From Cladochytrium replicatum (lineage: Eukaryota > Chytridiomycota > Chytridiomycetes > Cladochytriales > Cladochytriaceae), in contig JAHLKD010000095.1 in the NCBI GenBank assembly GCA_025526935.1, forward strand, positions 62,001 to 126,000: a stretch of 64,000 bases of DNA, given 5' to 3'. A program made the position numbers and the translations under genes. The notes under the pieces are model-generated. The model did no database searches. It was not told the DNA's origin and saw nothing but the letters and a program-made list of their open reading frames with translations. Shown in pieces: positions 36,602 through 49,461 of the stretch. The first letter of the stretch is position 1. Each line of letters begins with the position of its first letter.

Positions 36602-37910
36602 TTAGTCCGATCGATCTTTTGTCGGCTCCTTGCTCGATGAGACTGCACTAACTAAACTCTCCAAAGATGTGCTCCCCATTCTGTTTTTACGATCTGCGAT
36701 CACCCCGTCAACGAATTTCCAAGATAGCTCCGTGCCGTTGAGCGCTGTTGGCTCGTGCGAAGAGAACCTGGATGACGGGATCAAGAGTCCAAGAAAGCAC
36801 CCGTCGACCCCGCCGTGATAGTCGATGAGCTGTTGAAGTGCGACTGGAATGGGAGTGGTGGATTCTACAAGAACCAAGGGAATTAGGGCGAACCCCAACC
36901 CCAAGTGTTTTGCTGTAACTGATGTAACGAGAACCTGCAAATGAAAAGATTCAATGAAGAAGCCACGTTTTAGTGTGTTGATACATACCTGGTTTGTTTT
37001 ACAGAGGTGGGAGGAAAGGGATTTTGCGGCCACGGTAATATCGGGAGCGGGTGATGCTGGTGTAACAATATATGTTTGCACGTCTGATCGCCCAATGAGG
37101 TTTTTAAAGAGATTCAGAGCCCCAGGATCAGCTTGGAAAACAAGTGAGGGTCTAGAGACCGGGAGAATGAAAGTTTAGCGAGTGACTTCATTCTCTGTAC
37201 TGTACGTACGATAGCATTTCCACCATGCGAGGATAGTGTCTTCGATGCCAGCGACCCCACACCATGACTCTGACTTTTGTATGTTGAAACCAAAGCTCTC
37301 CATTCCAGATACAACCACCGCCGCCCCACTCCTTCGTCGCCATGTACTCATGCATCCTTAACCGCTCATTAGCGTGCTTTCCCAAAGCTGTCAACATTTC
37401 CGAATGCAGACGGTCCATCGAATCGAGGACTTTCTCCTCAAACACCGTTCGTCTCACAAACGGCGATTCAGAGGGATCCTTTCTTTGCGGGGCTACGAGC
37501 ATAGGCCCCCGCGCGATGATGGTGTCCGTGTAATCTCTCAGATCGCGGATCATCGCGTCCTTGCGTTCCTGAGGCACGACGCCTGTGAGCTCGAGGTTCA
37601 CCAGCTCGTTTTTTAGGAACTGAGTGACGCCGATCCCGTCGCGGACTGCGCTAACGACATCTGGACCTTGCGATTGGAGTGCAGAGAGCGAGGTTGCATA
37701 GGATACGTAGAGATCGGCGAGGTGTTTGGAACCGCGGAACACGAGCAAGTTCAGCTCGTGGGTGTGCGACGAGTTGAGAAAGATGAAGGATGAGCGGGAG
37801 GGAATTTCTATCGAGTCATTTCTGTTGTGCGGATGCGACGATCGTGAGTTCCAAAGCCAAAGCAGCGGCGGGTCTTCGTTGAGAGCGTAAAGATGCGAAT
37901 TGACGTTCAT
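36602..37910 (-). CDS. Conserved-looking protein of unknown function (398 residues)
   Basis: Three exons (37210-37910, 36989-37151, 36602-36934) join in frame to 398 residues. I do not recognise the family. The first half has a helical region (TQFLKNELVNLELTG, ERKDAMIRDLRDYTDTIIARG), and the second half has a beta-rich stretch (DVQTYIVTPASPAPDITVAA, GLGFALIPLVLVEST). There is no signal peptide or transmembrane helix. It shares a 102-base upstream region with AP-2 sigma on the other strand. A decayed partial copy lies at 33090-33330, so this gene and the bZIP gene were both duplicated locally. Confidence 0.6.
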
Positions 37911-38012
37911 TTTGATATGGGAGAGAGTGGCTTGCGGAGTGGCTTGAGGAACATCACCATTTAATCAAATCGCGAATGGCAAGTGGTGGAATTGTATTAT
38001 TGATATGATATG

Positions 38013-38559
38013 ATGGTGCTAATGGGAACGAATGGGAGACTGATCCATGCTTGCAATGTTTAGATCCGGTTCATCCTGGTCCAGAACAGGCAGGGGAAAA
38101 CCAGGCTGTCAAAGTGGTACGTCTCGTACGAGGACTCGGAAAAGACAAAACTCAAAGCTCAAGTACACAAACTCGTCGCCGGCCGTGATCAAAAGTACCA
38201 GTCAAACTTTGTCGAATTCAGAAACTACAAAATCGTATACCGGCGGTACGCAGGACTGTTCTTCTGTTTCTGCGTTGACCCAAACGACAACGAACTCGCA
38301 TACCTTGAGGCAATCCATTTCTTTGTAGAGGTGCTCGATACGTTCTTCCAGAACGTGTGCGAACTGGATCTGGTGTTCAATTTCTACAAGGTAAATCGTT
38401 GTGTTTTGATTTTATGGCCAGAATGGATTACTAAATGGTGAATACATATAACTGCAGGTGTACTCGATTCTGGATGAGGTGTTTTTGGCGGGAGAGATAC
38501 AGGAGACCAGCAAGCAGGTCATCCTGAACAGATTAGACTACTTGGAAAAGTTGGAGTGA
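38013..38559 (+). CDS. APS2: AP-2 complex subunit sigma
   Basis: Exons 38013-38015 (just the ATG), 38064-38390 and 38458-38559 give 143 residues, against about 142 in other eukaryotes. The spliced start reads [57 protein letters not shown] and [20 protein letters not shown] are near-invariant sigma-2 blocks. It is the small subunit of the clathrin adaptor AP-2, which selects dileucine cargo at the plasma membrane for endocytosis. The first exon is as small as an exon can be; an ATG-only exon was chosen because it restores MIRF exactly. Confidence 0.95.
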
Positions 38560-38934
38560 ACGAATTGGGATTTCATTCTCGCTTTGTCGCTTTATGTGGA
38601 GAGCCAGTGGAATTTGACGTTGATTTTGTACGGATACACTGCTGGAAGTTTCGGATTGTTGCAGTTATTTATCAGCTGAAAATACTGTACTCTGATCCAA
38701 GAAAGCACGAGGAACAGTTGGCTTGCTCCCATTCAATTTCATAAATAATGAAAACCTTTAGATCCGCCTGCTCGCACAAGGATTGATCCGCTGATTCCGG
38801 GTTCCACTTTCTAGCGCAGACAAAGCGATACAAGGGGTCTAAAGCTCGGGCGAAACGGTGAAACGATGATGATCAATAATCTTTTTCTCGCACGAACATA
38901 CAAGAATTGTGATCAGGAACAGCAGTGCGGCCAC

Positions 38935-40189
38935 TCATACTCCTCCCAACTTTTCTTCGACCAAATTCTCTGAAAACTTCCAAAGCTTCTCTGCAAGCTC
39001 GCTGTTCCGCGCAAGTGGCGACGGCTGCGCGACTTTCCCAAACGGAACGAAATACTGACCACGATAATCTTTCGTCTCGATCTCGGGTGACGTGGCCACG
39101 TACACCTGCGTGAGCGCACCTTTTGCAGGCGTCATAGCCACGAACGAGTACGACCAGAGGTAGAATGCCCATATTGGCCTGAGGATCGAGTTCCTCCAGG
39201 TTCGATCGGTTAAGAGGACATCGACACCTCGGAGAATCCCGGTGTTGACATCGCCCTGTATGGAGTAAGTCAAGATTACACACGCAACGTTTTCATGTTG
39301 ATCATTTCGTCGTTTACCGGGTTCACAGCGTTGACCGAAATCTTCTCGTCTTTGACCTTCTCGGCCAAACTCTTTGTGAATAGAATGTTTGCAAGCTTGG
39401 CCTGCCCGTACCTGCACGAGATAGGGTAAGCCGTTTTTGTCCAGAGAATAGCTCTACGGCTTTACCTGAGTGGAGGAAGTGCAGCGTTTTGATCATTGAG
39501 GCGATCAAACATGATCCCTTCAGAAGGACACATTTTGTGAATGTACGAGCTGACGTTGACGACTCGAGAATTTGCTGCTCTTCGAAGTGCAGGGAGCAAC
39601 GTCGTTGTGAATACAAAGTGCCCTATCACCACAAAACGCACATATTTCGATTAGGTTGAAATTGCCCCCAATGAAGCCGCTCATCACATCTATACCCATA
39701 TGGTCGATGGCAAACATTTTCTCGATGCCATCTTTTGTCAACTCAAACGGTGCTGTTGCAACTCCTGAGAAATCAGGGAGTAAATAGACGAGGACAAGAC
39801 ACAAAAAATATTGCTCAATTTCTAACCGGCATTGTTAATGAGTATATCCAACGGTTCCCCGCTCTCTACAAACCGCGTCGCAGCGTCCTTTGTCATCTTC
39901 ATGTCGGCCAAGTCAAGATACATGAATTCCACCTTGGCGCCCGGCAGCCCCGCGCGAACGTCATCGATGGCTTCTTTGGCGCGTTCGGGGCTGCGAGCGG
40001 CGAGGTAGACTTTGGCATTCTTGGATGCGAGAAGCCTGACGGTTTCGAGGCCGATGCCCGTGTTCCCGCCCGTCACGATGGCGGTCTGCCAAAAAAAATG
40101 TGAGGTGAGCACTGTGGTTTGCCCTAACTCCAAGATGACTGAGTACGAACCTTGCCGGAGAGGTCGGGGATTTGCAATGCGCCGTACAT
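38935..40189 (-). CDS. Short-chain dehydrogenase (retinol dehydrogenase/WW-oxidoreductase-like)
   Basis: Six exons (40151-40189, 39827-40085, 39696-39764, 39466-39622, 39318-39411, 38935-39255) give 312 residues. AIVTGGNTGIGLETVRLLA is the cofactor motif, ILINNAG the structural motif, VVNVSS carries the catalytic Ser, and YGQAKLAN the Tyr-x3-Lys, followed by VNPG. The Arg after the second strand (AARSPERA) favours NADP(H). The layout matches the fungal RDH/WWOX-like oxidoreductases of broad alcohol-ketone specificity; the real substrate is unknown. There is no targeting signal. It converges with AP-2 sigma (375 bases between stops). Confidence 0.9.
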
Positions 40190-41144
40190 TTCTACAGACA
40201 CAAAATGATCAATAAAATTTGGTTACTTAGCGATCTCTGTCGAAGAAAAAATATATGATGAGCATGGTCTTAAATTAGGAAACTCATAAGGAAGATGCAT
40301 ATCAAACGTCTAAAGGGCCAATTTACCACCGGCTAACTGCATGGGCATCACCGAGATTTATTGCCAACACAGAGGAATCTGAGATGGTTGACTACACAGT
40401 CTCTCAAAAGGTGTTGGTATGTGGTCATGACGCAAGCAGTCGACAAGCTCGTAACCAATCGTGTCTCTCTTTCTTTGTTAGATGAACAAAGAGGCGTGGT
40501 TGGAAACACAACGCTTGTTGTTCTCGGCTTACTCCAATGATGTTCAGCACCCGAACAAAAACCCACGCGCAGGAGACCAAGAACATTAAAAAGAAGCTGA
40601 TGAACGAGGGAGCAGAAGAGATTCAGCGCATCACTGAAACGCTGATGAAAGAGAGGGCAGACGCGATACTCTGGGAAGAAAAAAGAGAAGGCAGAAGAGA
40701 ATCTTAAACACACGGTTTGTTAATGATCGGACAGCAAGTTAGTTTTTACAAGAAAATCTTTAGAATTCCTGAGGCATTCCCGTTTGTCCATACATAGACA
40801 ATCCACAATGACTACGTGAATGGACACTTATTGGCCATGGGGTGAACTGAACCTTAGAAGTGTACTTGGTGAGCACCTTGATCCAGATGTCAGCTTATCC
40901 TCTTTCAACCCTGATTTCCATAATAGAAACCATAGCAAAGATTTTTCATAAGTATCAAGAAGAAGATGCTGCAAGGAGCGGACTAAGTCCAAAACACTCT
41001 AAAATTCCCTGGGGTCCAAAACAATGTCGGACACTGTCGAAAAAACAGTCGAGTACAAACGATCATCGAATACATGTGAGAGTGGGGAAAAGTTGTCCCA
41101 GGGTTCCACTTGAGGTGTTGCGGGGAGGTATTGTGATCGACCTC
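40190..41144. other. Intergenic region
   Basis: Nothing beyond chance ORFs (for example 40348-40713 minus, Phe/Leu-rich) was seen. The left part should hold the promoter of the dehydrogenase gene. Confidence 0.5.
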
Positions 41145-41792
41145 TCACGTCATAATGGTGTTTCGTGTTTGGGTTGGGTCGTAGAGTTTGCATCTCGGTG
41201 ATTGAAAAACCAGAGTTTTCTTTCCCCCAATGTTTGGAAGACTTCGGGTCCACTTCTCCAACCAATCGCTTAAATCCTCGAGATCAGCCGCAAGTTGCAT
41301 GCCTTCGCAGACCATCAGATAATCCAGGCTAGGGAGCAGCGCAAGAAATTGCGAGAAACGGAGAGAATTCTCATTGAGCTCGTCGGGATCGCCGGTCTCG
41401 AAAAGGTGCAAAGTGGTGATCCCGAGACACCGAAACCAGGAGGACAGTCCACTTTCAGTTTACAAAGATGCGTAAAGAATGTCTGTTCCGCGCCGCCCTC
41501 TTGCAGCTTTTGTCTCTTCCTCATGCCGCTTTCCTTGCTCTCGTTATAGCCGTGCAAATTGCTGAGAACGTGTGGGAAGTGAGAAATCGGAAATCTGCGA
41601 GATCACACTGAATTGGCCCAACGTCTGCAGAACCAGCAACATAAGCGATTGCCAGTAGTGCGGGCTGTCGCGTTCTACATTGTTGAGAGCTTCAATTTGG
41701 AAAATTCTGTAAGCTGCATTGCGGTCTCGTCGAGATAATTGCAAAGCTCCAGGGTTGTGATGAATACGAGGATATCGGGCGTTTATTGACAC
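41145..41792 (-). CDS. Possible F-box/LRR-like protein fragment, model unresolved
   Basis: On the minus strand three overlapping frames look coding: QSLMLLVLQTLGQFSVISQI near the left of the reading, CKLKVDCPPGF in the middle, and ITTLHLFETGD with RFSQFLALLPSLDYLMV toward the 3' end. Phrases of this kind are common in the leucine-rich part of fungal F-box proteins. The joins are not supported by clear splice sites, so it may be a truncated or broken gene. Function and limits are uncertain. Confidence 0.3.
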
Positions 41793-42106
41793 TGGATAGG
41801 AATGCTAGCTCACTCTCTGCAGAAGAGAGCACGAGAGAGGCTGGAAAATGCAGGGAGCAAGCTTGGCTCTGAGGGATTTACAGGTGCTTCCGAGGGCGAG
41901 AGTATCCTGTCAGCAGATGCATGCACAGCACAAATACCAACATCTTTACCACTAAGAAAAAGGCTTTGTATATCACACTGAGATAGAGCAGTTCAGAATT
42001 GATGGGACAGTCTATCATTCCCGTGTTGAATATATACAAAACACTAAGGGCAGAGGAAATAATGCAAAAACAATAATGATATAGTCCATAAAGTAAAAAG
42101 GGGGCA

Positions 42107-43080
42107 TCAGAACCGCTCTTTCTGTCGTGCGCTTACAATCCTGAGCTGCGAATATACTTTTCCAGGGGTCGAACCCAAAATCAATCTCACAATAGCGTCC
42201 CTCGCGACCTTGATGTTATGGAACGTCCCGAGGATGTGAACTTTTGAATCTGCAACGACCACGCGTGTTCTGGAGGAGTTTTCGATCGTGTATTTGGTCT
42301 TTCCGTCTTTGCCGACAATGCGGCCGATCGCACGGGACATGTGGTCGCCATGCAGGGTCTTGACGTCTTTGACTTCAAACGTTTCGAGGTAGAGATCGTC
42401 CATACGCAACAGAGCCAACGCGTCGGCGATCTCGAAGCCGAGAGCGAAGGCTCTTACAAAGTCAGCTGCTTTTTGGAGTGCGCCGGGATCTTGTGTATCA
42501 TCGCATGTCTGAGTCGAAGGAATATCAGTGAGTGGCGGAGTTGGGAAGAGAGGTGAGAGGTGAAGGGACACTTACGCGAACCTCAACACACTTGCTCTTC
42601 AAGTTCATCCGTACTTGTAGTTGCAAGTTTTCTGTGAGTGGTGTGTATATCTTGATCCAGCTCTTCTGAAGCGGTGTCATGCGATGTGGTGGAATAGGAA
42701 TTCTTCGCATTTCAATCTTTCCAGACTACAATAATTCGGTTAGACACATATTGCATTGTGGAAAGAAGGACAGAACGAGTAAAGATGTGGTCAGGCGAAC
42801 GAGAGTAACATCAAAACCGGCAGAGTTTGCTAAATTAGTTCCACCGGCCCGCCCGGAGGCCTCAGTGCTTGACTCTTAGATTGGGTCATCATTCCACAGA
42901 TAGGGGGTTTCGCACTGACAAAGCTCAATCGATGCATACCTTGAGTTGTGCGGCTGACACTGGTCCAAACGACGGTTTTAGTGGTGCATCAGCCATATCG
43001 ATGTCCTGTGCTGTGTCATTGTTCTTTGCTGCTGCCGCATCAACAGCCGCTTGCAGTTGCTGAGGGGAAATCGATTCCAT
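42107..43080 (-). CDS. PNO1: Pre-rRNA-processing KH protein PNO1 (Dim2)
   Basis: Three exons (42940-43080, 42576-42725, 42107-42508) give 230 residues. After a poorly conserved, Ala/Asp-rich start come [20 protein letters not shown] and the K-homology region with [19 protein letters not shown] and [20 protein letters not shown], ending in SARQKERF. These are hallmark PNO1 sequences. The protein binds the 3' end of 18S rRNA with the endonuclease Nob1 in nucleolar and cytoplasmic pre-40S particles. The start at 43080 was chosen because it gives MESISPQQL. An in-frame ATG 69 bases upstream (43149) is possible. Confidence 0.95.
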
Positions 43081-43656
43081 CGAAAGTTTGAAGAAAAGAT
43101 CCTGGTAGAAAGCCACGCAAGCCTCGACTCTCGAAACGAATTTGTGCACTTTGGTGGATGTCCTCTATTTATTGTTTATTGTTTATCAAAATCGTCGAAG
43201 AAAATAACCAGCAAGCACATCGACATCAAAATTCGAATCAACTGATTGAAACAAAACGAAAAACAAACAAACAAACAAACAGTTCACTTCCAAAAAGAAG
43301 GGTATTGTCTCGCGGGTTTTGGCAAAGAGGTCAAAAATCAAAAACAAAGAAATTGAGGAACAGGGTAATTGCAGGAATGGCAAGAACCAGACCAGTCGGT
43401 GGAACCAAGAGACTGGAACCAGAACGAGCTCAGGCAGGAAAGAAGGGTCAAACAGTGCGAAGCATTGGAGGCATCGTCGAAGCTAGGGAACAAAAACACA
43501 AAAAAATTAGCAGTCAAAGTTCAGGGATTCGAGAAAAGTGAATTGCGGGCAACAAAAAAGATGTCCAAAAAAGACATGGCGGTCAAACAAAAATAAACAA
43601 GCCAATAAAAGAAATCAAATACAAGAATGTCAGGTATCATCTCTTCTGCATTTTTT
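43081..43656. other. Region between PNO1 and the membrane protein gene, with a short CAAA repeat
   Basis: No gene was seen. A (CAAA)n microsatellite of about five units sits near 43262-43282. Plus-strand ORFs here are Lys/Arg-rich because the region is purine-rich, and I reject them as genes. Confidence 0.5.
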
Positions 43657-46321
43657 TTACGCCTCTCGTTGGTGGTTCGACGACCCATATCCCTCGTACC
43701 TCGGTCTCCTCAGATCGACATTCGAAGCCATCGGCGAAGGCACCGCGCCAAGCACCGGCGTCGCAACGGTGCCGCTCGAGTCCAGCCCGTCGCCGACAGA
43801 TCGATTCACCACGTTGGTCGACAGACTCGCGAAACTCCTATCCATTCCCGTCCCCGCCGTCACAATATGCTGGGACAAGCTTCGGCTCGCTCCACCACCC
43901 GGGCTCGCGTTCATGACCACGCTCTGCGGGATAAATGCAGAGCCCGCGGACCTCGAGCGTCTGTGCTGCTCAAGGTTCTGTCGCGTTGACGACGTCGATG
44001 ACGATGGTGAGGGCGGGGCCGGCTCGATTGTTGTCGGGGCTTTGGAGGCCGAGTATGCGCGCTGGCGGCCGGTGCGGGTTTGGAGGTTTGCGACAGTATC
44101 GGCTGCAAGCGGACGGGTTGTGATTGTAACGCGCGAATGCATGGAGCCGATGGGCGATGGAGGGACCGAGTTGGATGTTGTGGGTACGGCCTGGAAGTAC
44201 GGGATCAGGTCGCGCGGGGATTGGATGTATCCTTCCGAAAGCGGAGTGTTGAGCTGAGAATGGTATGGTGGAAGTTCGGGTGTGTGGAGTGGGGGTGAGC
44301 TTTGCGCGGCCGGTGGGAGTCCAGTTGTCACTACGATCCCGTGCGACGATCCGGCGTTTTTGTCGGAAAGCATGGCGGAGGATACGTTCGCGCTTTGAGG
44401 CGAGTTTTCGCGGGAAGAGTCGCCCGCGTTGAGGATAGCCCTTGCTTGGGAGTACAATTCGGACTTTAGAGGATGGGGAATCGACGTTGTGGATGTGTTT
44501 GTGGGTTGGCGGCTTGCGCGTGTACTGGAACGTCGGAGAGGTGGGGGGATGGGGTGAACGATCGGGTAGCCGAGTTGCTCGGCTGTAACTTTGAGAGGAA
44601 CAAGCGACGAGTTTTGCGCAAATGATGTGTCGATCAAAAGCGGACCTGGCCTCTCTCCCGTTCGAGGCTGCGTCACGCCTTTCAGCGGATCAATCAGATC
44701 GAGCCTTTGAGCACTTGTCATCGCCTGCGGCTGATTAACACGCAGAGCCGGCTGCGAAATTGATGGGTCATCGAGATCAATCGCAACTTCTGTGCCGTAC
44801 AACGGCCGGTGACGGAACTGCTCCATGAAAATCACGCAGCAAAACATTCGCGCCATCAACAACGAGAACGATATGTCCATTAACAGCTCAGCAAAGAGTG
44901 GGTAGCAGCCATGATACACCGCCAAAACAGCCGAAATGGTTGCAACAATGTCGAAAGCAATCACACCAGAAAACGCGAGCGCGGCACGGAGCTTCACGAC
45001 CGCAAAGCGACGGTTCGAGAGCTGCAGCGTCCCTAGAATGTTGCCGACTGTCTCGCGAGGGTCATTGCAGATGAGGTTGTGTCGCGAAGAGGCGTCGGTG
45101 CTCAAGTCCATTGAGCGGCGACCTTCGGGTCGAGCGGTTGGTGGTGGGTATACGGATCCAGATGGATACGGTCTCCCCAGTTGCAACGACTGGATCGAGG
45201 CAAGTGATTCGACACTCATTCCGTAAGTTGGGTTCATCATGTATGGCAGGTTGGACGAGCTGACCGCCGGGTCGGAGCCGACCATTGTGCTGGGGCCACG
45301 AACGGACGAAGGCGTGTGCGAACGCTCTAAGTCAATAACGGTCGTGCTTTCTTGCCGCACCGAGTTCTTGTAACGGATAACATCATGGTCGAACGTTGAA
45401 GCTACACCGTCCAGCGGCTCTTCCAACAGAAAAGCAAGGTAGAGAACTGCAGAGGATTGAGTAGCATCTGCAATCAACACGTATATTGCTGCAGGAAAGG
45501 GTTTTCGGGTCAATTGGCACCGGATTGCAACATTCCCGTCATATACTCACGCATGGTTATTGCCATGAGAACCGCCGGCTGGATTTGAAGGATCTGCTTC
45601 TTATCAAGATAGTACATGTAGAGCCCGACCACGCTAGTGACCAGCACCAGAAAATCCACGAGTGCAATCAACGGTCCGACCCATCGAGCGTACCCTTTTC
45701 GAAGGGGGCGGTTCACGATGGAAACCCGATCCAAGATCATCATCTGATACAAGTACACTACAAAAAAAACATGTCAGGAAAACATCACAAATCCAGACAA
45801 GAATCGAAATACTCACATCCTCCAACCGCGAACAGCTGCCCGATCAATCCATAGATCCGCATCAAGTCCCCTTCCATCCTCAAACCCTTCATGCCCTGCA
45901 CACCTGACCAGCTCAGCTGCAACGAGCTTTTGACGACTGCCGCCAATGCCCCGATGAGCATGCTCGGCATCGCCCACAGAACAAGGTAATTAAAGAACAG
46001 CCCCGTCCCGCCCAGGCTCTCAAGCTGCGAGTTCAACGGGTGCATCCCCACCATCGTTCTGAACAGCGCACCAATGTACGACGCGAGGCGATTGTTCTTT
46101 CGCCGACCGCTGCGCGGGAGGGTGTTTTGGAGAGACAGGGCGGTGCGCAGACGGCGGAGGGAGTAGACGAGGGTCAGAACGAGGGAGAGGACGCTGAGGA
46201 TGTCGAGGACGAAGGCAGTGTAAAAGAGGGATGTGGTGGATTCTTTTGCGAGGAGCGGTGGTGCACATCCTTCAAAGGTGGTGGTGTTGGCACCACTCGG
46301 TGGTGGTTCTGGCGACGACAT
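43657..46321 (-). CDS. Multi-pass membrane protein of unknown function
   Basis: Three exons (45817-46321, 45551-45757, 43657-45488) join in frame to 847 residues. Hydrophobic helices include TAFVLDILSVLSLVLTLVYS, LFFNYLVLWAMPSMLIGALA, WVGPLIALVDFLVLVTSVVG, a helix at ALAFSGVIAFDIVATISAVL and one near LLMDISFSLLMARMFCCVIF, about seven in total. The last 400 residues are a cytoplasmic-type tail rich in Ser, Thr, Pro and Arg. The layout recalls a seven-helix receptor or transporter-like protein with a long regulated tail, but no family motif was recognised. Function is not assigned. Confidence 0.7.
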
Positions 46322-47326
46322 GGAGGTCGTAGCTACAGCGGTTTTGAGATCCGGCCCCTTTCCTGTAAGTGTCCGCCTGCCTGGTCAACGGGCTTGCCAA
46401 AGTATTACCAGTTGTACCGTGTGTGGACCCTCTTTTGAGAAACGGACATTTAGATGTTAAATGATATTAATAGGGGCACGGAAAGAAGAGCATGCAGACC
46501 CAGGGCGATATTCAGTGGTGTGGGGAGGGGCGCACAGTGGTGTTGGAGGTGGTGCCCTTGGAGATGTTGCGGTGTATCGACTGTTTGTTTGACGAGTGCC
46601 CAGGTGTGCGTGGTGCGTAGTGTGTTGCAACCGAGTCGTGATAAGCGGTCACCACTGCTCAAAACCAGCAAATGCCCGGGCCAGGTCGACAATTTGATGA
46701 TTAAGAAACAGACCTGATGGTGGTATTGTGTTAAAATTTTGACACCGACAAATTTTGAGTGATGATCCGGTTGTTCGGTTGCGTTGGAGCTTGCGACGAG
46801 CAAAAACACAATGATCCATCATCGCTGCTGCATCGATTGGCTGGCAGAACATGGGTGCGATTCCATTTCAAGTTCGTTGTTATATTGCTTCGGTTGATTG
46901 ACTTTGCGCAGGACAGTTTTGCTGCCCCTATTTTTCATCACTTACACACGTGTCGTTGACCCTCCAAGCAGCAAGCAGGTTTCGGTTTGGAGTGTTATTC
47001 ATTTTGTCTTGAAAACACAAACAACGCGAACATCAGAACAACAGCTACACTTTCAAGCAAGCAAAATGGATAAACTTGACAACAAGAGGATGAAAAACAA
47101 CAAATCAATTATCAAAAATTAATAAAAACGGCTGTTGCATATCGACTTTTGCAGCGTGCAACTCGACAGCCATTTTGCATCATAGAGTTCAACCTCTCAC
47201 TCAAAACAAAAAGAACAAACATACGAAAGAAACCACGTCCTCAACGGGGAAATACTCGTCCACTATTGTGGTTCACACCAAAAACGCAAAGCAACACTAA
47301 TCTCTTTTCCACAGCAACCATCCCCA
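46322..47326. other. Intergenic region
   Basis: One kilobase with no recognisable gene. It should include the promoter of the membrane protein gene and the 3' end of the sugar porter. Confidence 0.5.
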
Positions 47327-49461
47327 TCATCGTGCGGGTCCGGATGTTCTTTCACCCGTAATGTGATCTACAATCACCACCAGTCCCTGCGGCGTTCCTG
47401 CACCGTCTTCCTGCAACTGAGCTTGCTGTTGCTGCTGTTGTTGCTGCTGCACTAGACTCTCGCTCGAGTTGCCAACATCCACCCCGTTCAAAGCGTTCGC
47501 AACCGCTTCCCTAATATCGCTGCTCATGATCGTCCCGCTGAACACACTCACGTACTCGCTCAGCGCGTCTCCGTCTGAAAACGGCGGCGGCGGAGCATCG
47601 ATGAACGGTTCACCCGACATCGCGATGCTCGCATCGCCTTCGTCGTGTCCCGAGAACGACGGGGGCGGCGGCATCGGCTCGAGCAAATTCTGCATCCTCG
47701 AGCGCACTGTCAGCTCAATTGCAATGTCTTCAGGATGATCCTCGTCGCCCGACGAATGGTTCGCGGCGAGTTCAGGCGGGTACCACTCCCGCGGCCACTT
47801 TGGCGGCGGTCGTCCAAACACCTCGTCCATGTCCTCGAGGCTCATCTTGCCAGTCTCGGGCAAGAACAGGAACACGAACGCGGCCATCACGAAACACGCG
47901 ACGCTGTAAAGCAGGTACGCGTACTTGTCGATCGCGGCGAAAAGGCGGGGGAAGGTGTTGGCAACGAAGGCGTTCCAAGCCCAGTTGGACATGGTGGCGA
48001 GGCCGGTGCCTTTGGCCCGGACCCGGAGGGGGAAGATCTCGGATTGGTACACCCAGACAACGGGTCCCCAGGACGCGGAGAAGGCGAGGATGAAGATGTT
48101 GATGCTGACTTCGGAGAGCCAGAGGTAGGTTCGGTCTTCACCGGCCGTGGTGGAGTTTGTCAGGGTGCTGTTGGTGGTTGGCGCGGATTTTCCGACTGCA
48201 GCTGCATCGAAGCTGGCAAATAGACAAAGCATGAGATGTGCGGTTGCCATGACTACGCCGCCATATCCCAACAGTCTGCGTCTTCCAAGTCGCTCAATCA
48301 GCGCCATGCCAGGTATGGTTCCCAGCACGTTGAAAAGCGTTGTTATGAGAGGCATGTAAACGCTAGAAACTAGCTTATCCTCGTCATTCTCAATGCCGAG
48401 GAGCTTATCGGCGATCGTTGGACCGTAGTACAAAATTACGTTGATGGCGGTGAACTGCTGGAACGCCTGCAGTGTTACTGCAAAGAAGGTGCGATTCCGC
48501 ACACCTTGCTGTACAAATAGGTCCTTCCAATGGGCTTCACCCATCTCGCGCTCGATCTGGACGGATTCGGAAATGTGGGTAAACTCGGCGCGGACGAGTT
48601 CGGAATGCATATCTGCTCCTCTGAGCTTGGAGAGCACTGCGAGGGCCTCGGGGCCACGTTCCTTGGAGAGAAGCCAGCGTGGGGAAAACGGTAAGAAGTA
48701 CATAAAAACGGAGAGGAAGATGCCCATTGGCACCTGCATGCCGAGAGCGAGACGCCACTCGGTGTCGGTTTTGTTGAATGAGAGAATGATAAGGGCATTC
48801 ACAGCGGTAGCGATGAAAATGCCAATGGTAATCATGAGCTGGAATGATAAAAATTTAGATACTTTTCAATAGTATGCAAGTTGTGGTGACAATACCTGGT
48901 AAACAGTGATGAGGCGTCCACGGATATTAGTCGGAGCAGCTTCAGCAATGTAGAGCGGGACACAGACGGACGTGACTCCGATAGCCAATCCCGAGACCAC
49001 TCTCCCAAATATGAGAAGAGCAAGTTGATCAGTTGATGCTTGTATCGCTCCGCCAGCAGAAAATAGAAGGCCGGCAAGAATAATAGACCATTTCCTCCCA
49101 ATAAAATCAGCGAGCTGTGTGGATATGCCGGCGCCGAAAAAGGTGCCGAATGAAAATGAAGTGGTAATCCAGGCTTGAAGGTCTGGGGTATTTGGGAGAA
49201 GTGCGCCGGTGGCAGGGTCCCTGTAGCCAAAGCGGATGCCAAAGCTTTGCATGGGAAGCACCTGGCCGATGACACCGATCTCGTAGCCGAAGCAGAAACC
49301 ACCAAGACCGGCGGCGAAAGACACTAGCCCTTTAAGAGAAGATGGTTCAGCTGGAGGTGTTCACACGTAAAAAATGATGTCCGAAAAGGAAACGATGAAT
49401 GTAAACTGAATAGCAGCAAAGAGTGGAGCACAGCGTAGGCACCAACCACCTCCACATACAT
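47327..49461 (-). CDS. Sugar porter (MFS hexose transporter family)
   Basis: Exons 49443-49461 (inferred), 48896-49350 and 47327-48838 give 661 residues. GRVVSGLAIGVTSVCVPLYI, the PxSPRWL loop (PFSPRWLLSKER), QAFQQFTAINVILYYGP, ERLGRRRLLGYGG and FLFLPETGKMSLEDMDEVF are the standard sugar-porter signatures. Twelve helices are expected in the plasma membrane, moving hexoses or related sugars with protons or by facilitation. The C-terminal cytoplasmic tail of about 130 residues has a nine-Gln run and acidic/Ser-rich sequence. The tiny first exon was chosen because it keeps the frame and supplies an ATG, so the exact start is the weakest part of the model. Confidence 0.88.
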
